A stretch of DNA of 26,212 nt from an uncultured Gammaproteobacteria bacterium (GTDB lineage Bacteria; Pseudomonadota; Gammaproteobacteria; Magnimaribacterales; D2472), in the NCBI GenBank assembly GCA_913050015.1, contig CAJXAZ010000012.1:1-26212 (forward strand), in the 5' to 3' direction. The position numbers were made by a program, and so were the translations under genes. This document shows positions 21,140 through 26,212 of the stretch, piece after piece; position 1 is the stretch's first letter, and every line of letters begins with the position of its first letter. A model generated the notes under the pieces. It ran no database searches, was not told where the DNA came from, and saw only the letters and a list, made by a program, of their open reading frames with translations.

Positions 21140-23024
21140 TAATTCATATGATTCTAATGCTATTGAGGTCTTATCTGGCTTAGATCCTGTCAAAAAAAGA
21201 CCTGGGATGTATACCGATACATCAAATCCTAATCACTTAATTCAAGAAGTTCTAGATAATTCTGTAGACGAGGCCTTGTCCGGGCATTGTGCAAATATCA
21301 AAATATCACTTTTAAGCGATGGCTTTATTCAAGTATCAGATGATGGCAGGGGAATGCCGGTAGATGAGCATCCTGAGCACAAAGTTTCTGGTGTAGAGCT
21401 AATACTTTGTAAACTTCATGCCGGTGCTAAATTTTCTGGTGACGACTATAGCTTTTCAGGAGGTCTCCATGGAGTAGGCGTCTCAGTTGTTAATGCTTTA
21501 TCAGATGAGCTAGAGGTTAGGGTTAAAAGAGATTCAAAAGAACATGTGATTACATTCAATAATGGAGACAAGGCTAGTGAATTAACTGAAGTGGGAGAGG
21601 TTGGCTTAAGAAATTCAGGAACTACGATCAAATTTAAACCCAACCCAAAGTATTTTGAAACCAATGAAGTTCAGGTTAAACAACTAAAACATCTATTAAA
21701 AGCTAAAGCGGTCTTGTGCCCAGGGCTAACAATTGATTTTCATGATGAGAAGAAATCTGAAAAAGTTAAATGGTTTTTTGAGGATGGCTTAAAGAGTTAC
21801 TTAGAAGAGTCGGCTGATGGTGCAGAGCTTGTTCTTGCCGATTCGATTGTTTGTTCGAAAAAAGCAGACATTCAGGAGCTAGAATTCGTCATTAATTGGT
21901 CTCTTAGGCTTCCCAAAGACAAATTAAATGAAACCTATGTTAATTTAATACCAACATTGCAAGGTGGTTCACATCTCAATGGATTTAAATCTGGCCTTTT
22001 AGATGCATTGAAAGAGTTTTGTGAGTATAGAAATCTGCTACCAAAGGGTTTAAAAATAAATGCCGAAGACGTCCTAAGTAACGCAATTTTTATTGTCTCT
22101 TCAAAATTACAAAACCCTCAATTTGCTGGTCAAACAAAAGAGAGACTCGATTCAAAAGACCATATGTCCTTTGTTTCTAATTCAACGAAAGATATTTTAA
22201 GTATATGGCTCAACACCCATACTGAAGAGGGCGAGAGAATTGCCGAGCTAGCGATTATGTCTGCTCAGACGCGGGCAAAGGTTTCTAATATAGTCGAAAG
22301 AAAGAAAAGTTTTAGAGGGCCAGCACTTCCTGGAAAGTTATCTGATTGTAATAGTCAAGATCTCAACGAAACAGAGCTATTTTTAGTAGAGGGAGATTCA
22401 GCTGGAGGCTCTGCAAAACAGGCTAGAGAAAGATCCTTTCAGGCAATCATGCCTTTAAGAGGGAAAATATTAAATACATGGGACCTAGAAAGTTCTGAGA
22501 TAATTAAATCTCAAGAAATAAAAAACCTTTCGACTGCAATTGGCGTTCTTCCTGGAAACAACGACCTATCTTCATTAAGGTATGGAAAAATTTGCATTCT
22601 TGCTGATGCAGATTCAGATGGATTGCATATAGCAACTTTGCTATGCGCTTTATTTCTAAGGCATTACAGGTCACTAGTTCAAGAGGGAAGGATATATATT
22701 TCTATGCCTCCTTTATATAGAATTGATTGTGGTAAGGATGTTTTGTACGCACTAGATAATACTCAAAGAGATCAGATAGTTGAAGAATTCAAAAATAAAA
22801 AAGGAAAGCCTAAAATAAATATTCAGAGGTTCAAAGGTCTTGGAGAGATGAATCCTCCGCAGCTAAGAGAAACTGTTATGGATCCGGATACTAGGCAGCT
22901 AGTTCAATTATCAATAAGTCCCACAGATAATGCCAACTCAATGATGGACTTATTACTATCTAAAAAGAATGCACCTGCAAGAAAAGAGTGGCTTGAGAGA
23001 AAAGGAGCATTAGCAAAAATATAA
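21132..23024 (+). CDS. parE: DNA topoisomerase IV subunit B
   Basis: 630 aa, normal ParE length. ATPase subunit of topoisomerase IV, which with ParC decatenates daughter chromosomes. GHKL ATPase motifs: QEVLDNSVDEAL (38-49), DDGRGMPV (70-77), GGLHGVGVSVVNALS (110-124); then the transducer domain; TOPRIM motifs EGDSAGGSAKQARERSFQA (about 418-436) and ILADADSDGLHI (about 490-501); C-terminal FKGLGEMNPPQL. TTG start with AAGG 9 nt upstream; the N-terminus MANNSYDSNAIEVL aligns with E. coli ParE, so the TTG is likely right. Two nt separate it from parC, a clear operon. Confidence 0.96.
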   Translation: MANNSYDSNAIEVLSGLDPVKKRPGMYTDTSNPNHLIQEVLDNSVDEALSGHCANIKISLLSDGFIQVSDDGRGMPVDEHPEHKVSGVELILCKLHAGAKFSGDDYSFSGGLHGVGVSVVNALSDELEVRVKRDSKEHVITFNNGDKASELTEVGEVGLRNSGTTIKFKPNPKYFETNEVQVKQLKHLLKAKAVLCPGLTIDFHDEKKSEKVKWFFEDGLKSYLEESADGAELVLADSIVCSKKADIQELEFVINWSLRLPKDKLNETYVNLIPTLQGGSHLNGFKSGLLDALKEFCEYRNLLPKGLKINAEDVLSNAIFIVSSKLQNPQFAGQTKERLDSKDHMSFVSNSTKDILSIWLNTHTEEGERIAELAIMSAQTRAKVSNIVERKKSFRGPALPGKLSDCNSQDLNETELFLVEGDSAGGSAKQARERSFQAIMPLRGKILNTWDLESSEIIKSQEIKNLSTAIGVLPGNNDLSSLRYGKICILADADSDGLHIATLLCALFLRHYRSLVQEGRIYISMPPLYRIDCGKDVLYALDNTQRDQIVEEFKNKKGKPKINIQRFKGLGEMNPPQLRETVMDPDTRQLVQLSISPTDNANSMMDLLLSKKNAPARKEWLERKGALAKI

Positions 23025-23026
23025 TT

Positions 23027-25291
23027 ATGAAAGATCAAGAGCAAATAACTTCTATAAGCCTTAAGCAATATGCTGAAGAGTCATATCTCAATTATGCTAT
23101 GTACGTTATCTTGGATAGAGCACTTCCTAATATTGGTGATGGTTTAAAGCCTGTTCAAAGAAGAATTTTATATGCAATGTCAGAGCTTGGACTCGACGCT
23201 GGATCAAAGTACAAAAAATCAGCAAGAACTGTTGGAGATGTTATTGGTAAATTTCATCCCCATGGAGATGGAGCAGCATATGAAGCAATGGTTCTTATGG
23301 CACAAAATTTCTCTTTCAAATATCCTTTTGTAGATGGCCAGGGAAATTGGGGTTCACAGGATGACCCAAAATCTTTTGCTGCTATGAGATATACAGAATC
23401 TAAACTTACAAAATTTGCAGATCTTTTAATCTCAGAATTAAAGTCTGGGACAGTAGATTGGCAGCCTAATTTTGACGGTTCTCTTTTAGAGCCAATTATC
23501 TTTCCAGCCAAACTACCTTCTATTTTATTAAACGGTACATCGGGTATTGCAGTCGGCATGGCAACAGATATCCCGTCTCATAATATTAACGAAGTTATTG
23601 ATTCAACTATTTATATACTTGAAAACCCTAAGGCTGAATTAGAAGATATTCTAAAAATTATTAAAGGACCTGATTTTTCAAACAATTCGCCGATTATAGC
23701 CAGTCAGGAAGATTTAAAAGAGATATATTCAACAGGAAAAGGTGGTTTTAAGATTCAGGCTCAGTGGGCTCAGGAAAAAAATCAAATCGTAATAAATGCT
23801 TTGCCTTACCAGGCCTCTGGCTCAAAAATAATTGAGCAAATTGCCGATCAGATGATGAAAAAGAAAATTCCGATGGTTGTAGATCTCGTTGATGAAGGTG
23901 ACCATAAAGAGCCTATAAGATTAGTCATTACTCTTAAATCTAATAGGGTAAATGCTGAGGATGTAATGAATCATCTTTTTGCGTCTACAGACCTTCAGAA
24001 AAGTTATAGAACTAATATGAACTTAATTTCATTAAAAGGCGGACCTCGAGTCTTCCCATTAGTTGATCTTTTAAAGGAGTGGCTAGTTTTTAGAAAAGAT
24101 ACAGTTACCAGGAAATTAGAGCATAGGTTAGACCAGGTTAACGATAGGCTGCATATCTTAGAAGGACTTCTGATTGTTTACCTAGATTTAGATAAGGTTA
24201 TCAAAATTATAAGAGAATCAGATGAGCCTAAGAAAGATATTATTAAGGCATTTGCTCTATCAGAGATTCAAGCTAATTCCATTCTTGAAATTAAATTAAG
24301 GCAACTAGCTAAGCTAGAACAGGCAAGGTTAGAAAAAGAAAGAGATACTCTAGTAGCAGAGCAAGATGAGATAGAAAAAATTCTTAATTCAAAAACAATG
24401 TTAAAAACCTTAATTAAAAAGGAATTAACTGAAATAAAAGAAAATTTTGGCGATGAAAGAAAATCTCCTATTATTGAAAATTCGGATGCAAAAATCTTTT
24501 CAGAAGAAGAGACTTTGGTTACAGAGCCAATAACTGTTGTTTTATCCGGAGCAGGATGGATTAGAAGTGCGAAAGGTCATGAAATTGATCCAGTATCTTT
24601 ATCTTACAGAGGTGATGATATTCTTCAGGATTTTTCTAGAGGCAAAAGTAATCAGATGTGTGTCTTTTTAGACTCAAATGGCAAGGCTTATTCATTGCCA
24701 AGTCACTCTCTTCCATCAGCAAGAGGGATGGGTGATCCAATTACTGGAAGAGTTTCTGCAGATTCTGGAGTTAAATTTATATCATCCTTGATTGGAAATG
24801 ATGATGATAAATATATGATTATGAATACCGCCGGGTATGGTTATATTTCTGAATTTAAGAATATGGTTTCTAATAAGAAGTCAGGAAGAGCATTCATGAA
24901 GATCCCAAATAATGCAGATCTTTTAAAAGCTATAAGGGTTCGAGATGATCATGTTTATATAGCCGCTATATCAAATATTGGGAGACTACTTATATTTAAG
25001 ATAGATGAATTACCAATGCTAGCTAAAGGAAAAGGAAATAAGATTATTAATATTCCTACAGCGAAATTTGTAGCAAAAGAAGAGTTCATGGCTCATGCAC
25101 AATTAATCTCATTATCTAGTTCATTAAGGATAGATAGGGTTGGTAAAGGCTCCCTAACTCTTAAACTAAAAGATCTTGAGAACTATATTTCTTCAAGAGC
25201 TAAAAGAGGAAATATGCTTCCCCAAGGTTACAGGAAAGTTATTGGAATGGCTGAAGAGGTTGAGAGTTCTTCTACTGAAGCTGAAGAATAG
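23027..25291 (+). CDS. parC: DNA topoisomerase IV subunit A
   Basis: 754 aa, normal length. DNA cleavage and strand passage subunit. N-terminal winged helix with the quinolone region FHPHGDGAAYEAMVLMAQ (76-93), active-site Tyr122 in AAMRYTE, tower and coiled-coil domains (LEKERDTLVAEQDEIEK region), and a C-terminal beta-pinwheel domain with degenerate blades. The residue equal to E. coli Ser80 is Gly82 here, while the acidic residue (Glu86, E. coli Glu84) is kept. Starts 2 nt after parE. Its last 20 nt overlap the convergent aminotransferase gene. Confidence 0.96.
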   Translation: MKDQEQITSISLKQYAEESYLNYAMYVILDRALPNIGDGLKPVQRRILYAMSELGLDAGSKYKKSARTVGDVIGKFHPHGDGAAYEAMVLMAQNFSFKYPFVDGQGNWGSQDDPKSFAAMRYTESKLTKFADLLISELKSGTVDWQPNFDGSLLEPIIFPAKLPSILLNGTSGIAVGMATDIPSHNINEVIDSTIYILENPKAELEDILKIIKGPDFSNNSPIIASQEDLKEIYSTGKGGFKIQAQWAQEKNQIVINALPYQASGSKIIEQIADQMMKKKIPMVVDLVDEGDHKEPIRLVITLKSNRVNAEDVMNHLFASTDLQKSYRTNMNLISLKGGPRVFPLVDLLKEWLVFRKDTVTRKLEHRLDQVNDRLHILEGLLIVYLDLDKVIKIIRESDEPKKDIIKAFALSEIQANSILEIKLRQLAKLEQARLEKERDTLVAEQDEIEKILNSKTMLKTLIKKELTEIKENFGDERKSPIIENSDAKIFSEEETLVTEPITVVLSGAGWIRSAKGHEIDPVSLSYRGDDILQDFSRGKSNQMCVFLDSNGKAYSLPSHSLPSARGMGDPITGRVSADSGVKFISSLIGNDDDKYMIMNTAGYGYISEFKNMVSNKKSGRAFMKIPNNADLLKAIRVRDDHVYIAAISNIGRLLIFKIDELPMLAKGKGNKIINIPTAKFVAKEEFMAHAQLISLSSSLRIDRVGKGSLTLKLKDLENYISSRAKRGNMLPQGYRKVIGMAEEVESSSTEAEE

Positions 25292-26212
25292 ATTTCTCAA
25301 AGATCTCTAATCCCTTATCTATCAACAAGTCTTCAATTATCAAGCTAGGTGAAAACCTAATTGTAGTAGCATTTGCCTTAAGAACCATCAGACCATTTCT
25401 ATGCGATAGTTTAATCAGATCATTCACATCTATGTTTGCCAACTCAACACTAATCCATAACCCAGCAGAGCTTATTTGATCAAAGCATTGGTAACTTAAA
25501 TTAATTTCTTTCAATTTTTTTACAAGCCTTTTTTCTTTTCTTTGAACATTAGTAAGAAAAGTTTTTTTAGAGATAATATCAACCACTCTCGAGCCAATTG
25601 CGCAGGCAATAGGACCTCCTCCAAAAGTAGTTCCGTGAGATCCAACGGTCATTGAATCAGAAATTTTGTTTGAGGTGAGAATCCCGCCAATAGGAAAGCC
25701 ATTTGCCATACCTTTTGCAAAACATAAAATATCTGGAGTAATATTAAATTGCTCATAAGCAAAAAAAGTTCCCGTTCTTCCAACTCCAGATTGAACCTCA
25801 TCTATTATTACCAAGGCATTATATTTTTTGCTTAGCTGCTTAACTTTGGCAATAAATTTTTTGTTAGCTTTAGTAATTCCTGACTGCCACTGAACTAATT
25901 CAAGAATGACTGCTGCTGTTTTTTCTGAGAAAGCATCTTCCAGTTTATCAATATCATTGTATGTGTGATTTTTAATCCCTTTAGGCAATGGGGCAAAGCC
26001 ATCGATTAGGTGCTTTGATTTTGCAAGAGCTATTCCTAATAATGTCCTTCCATGGAAAGAGGTAGTAAACGAAAGGATTTCATTTTTATTCTTGTTTATA
26101 TTCGTTGCACAATATTTTCTAGCAATCTTAATAGAAGCCTCAATAGATTCAGCGCCCGAGTTACAAAAGAATACCTTGTCAGCAAAAGTTTTTTTACAGA
26201 GTTTTTTTGCAA
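25272..26212 (-). CDS. argD: Class III PLP aminotransferase, ArgD-like (5' end beyond window)
   Basis: Continuous frame of 313 codons from the window edge; a TTG at 25988 is internal, not a start, since the frame continues upstream with family sequence (VFFCNSGAESIEASIKIARKY, FHGRTLLGIALAKS). Acetylornithine/succinyldiaminopimelate aminotransferases convert N-acetylglutamate semialdehyde to acetylornithine in arginine synthesis. Seen: NSGAE phosphate/PLP region, FHGR, VIIDEVQSGVGRTGTFFAYE (Asp for the pyridine nitrogen), Schiff-base Lys in FAKGMANGFPIGG, GSHGTTFGGGPIACA, and TTIRFSPSLI with the substrate Arg. The usual EPIQGEGG is ELVQWQSG, replacing the gating glutamate by Gln (codon 25884-25886). 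The class is certain; the exact substrate is less so. N-terminus missing. Confidence 0.8.
   Translation of the reverse strand, partial: AKKLCKKTFADKVFFCNSGAESIEASIKIARKYCATNINKNKNEILSFTTSFHGRTLLGIALAKSKHLIDGFAPLPKGIKNHTYNDIDKLEDAFSEKTAAVILELVQWQSGITKANKKFIAKVKQLSKKYNALVIIDEVQSGVGRTGTFFAYEQFNITPDILCFAKGMANGFPIGGILTSNKISDSMTVGSHGTTFGGGPIACAIGSRVVDIISKKTFLTNVQRKEKRLVKKLKEINLSYQCFDQISSAGLWISVELANIDVNDLIKLSHRNGLMVLKANATTIRFSPSLIIEDLLIDKGLEIFEKSILQLQ

Noticed and set aside
21132..25291. gyrB-gyrA instead of parE-parC
   Set aside because: Lengths (630 and 754 aa), the ParE-type N-terminus and direct adjacency fit topoisomerase IV in gammaproteobacteria, where gyrA and gyrB are separate.
1..26212. 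tRNA, rRNA, CRISPR, insertion sequences, prophage genes
   Set aside because: None seen: no transposase or integrase signature, no spaced direct repeats, no tRNA-like cloverleaf in the short spacers.

Overview
The window looks like a piece of a small, AT-rich marine gammaproteobacterial chromosome, most like the SAR86 lineage. This is inferred from a blue-type proteorhodopsin, two TonB-dependent receptors, a gammaproteobacterial set of housekeeping genes (typA, coaD, mutM, tolC, parE, parC) and extreme compaction: many start/stop overlaps, convergent genes overlapping at their stops, and no gene-free stretch above 300 bases. I see no IS element, prophage, CRISPR array, tRNA or rRNA. The lineage is inferred from content, not from a marker-gene search.

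Layout. 1-3212 (minus): the end of a secreted beta-rich protein (cut by the window edge), a PDZ lipoprotein with its own terminator, and typA. 3253-7041 (plus): a secreted M20 amidohydrolase, a nitronate-monooxygenase-like flavoprotein, three small unknown proteins with overlapping starts and stops, and a 3-hydroxyisobutyrate-dehydrogenase-like enzyme. 7038-9043 (minus): a four-gene string of a GT60-type (PF11397) GlcNAc transferase, a MazG-like pyrophosphohydrolase, a 49-aa protein and a small membrane protein. Divergent from the transferase, at 9097-9720, is a prolyl 4-hydroxylase. 9770-13390 (plus): a thiamine salvage operon of TPP riboswitch, TonB receptor, PnuC/PnuT transporter and thiamine-kinase-like phosphotransferase, closed by a terminator. 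13380-14970: two divergent short-chain dehydrogenases. 15034-18197 (minus): proteorhodopsin and a second TonB receptor, separated by a 37-bp perfect palindrome with a Fur-box-like core. 18312-20938: coaD facing a tolC-mutM pair. 21132-25291: parE-parC. 25272 to the edge: a class III aminotransferase (ArgD-like).

How the genes fit together. The thiamine operon is a complete uptake-and-phosphorylation route across both membranes, with a riboswitch whose paired regions cover the ribosome binding site of the first gene. The most unusual pair is the GT60 GlcNAc transferase beside a prolyl 4-hydroxylase. In Dictyostelium and Toxoplasma, enzymes of these two families act in sequence on Skp1 (proline to hydroxyproline to GlcNAc-O-hydroxyproline). 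Their divergent arrangement here suggests a bacterial hydroxylate-then-glycosylate system with an unknown target. Several genes have a -10 box exactly 6 nt before the ATG and no Shine-Dalgarno sequence, so leaderless mRNAs seem common in this genome.
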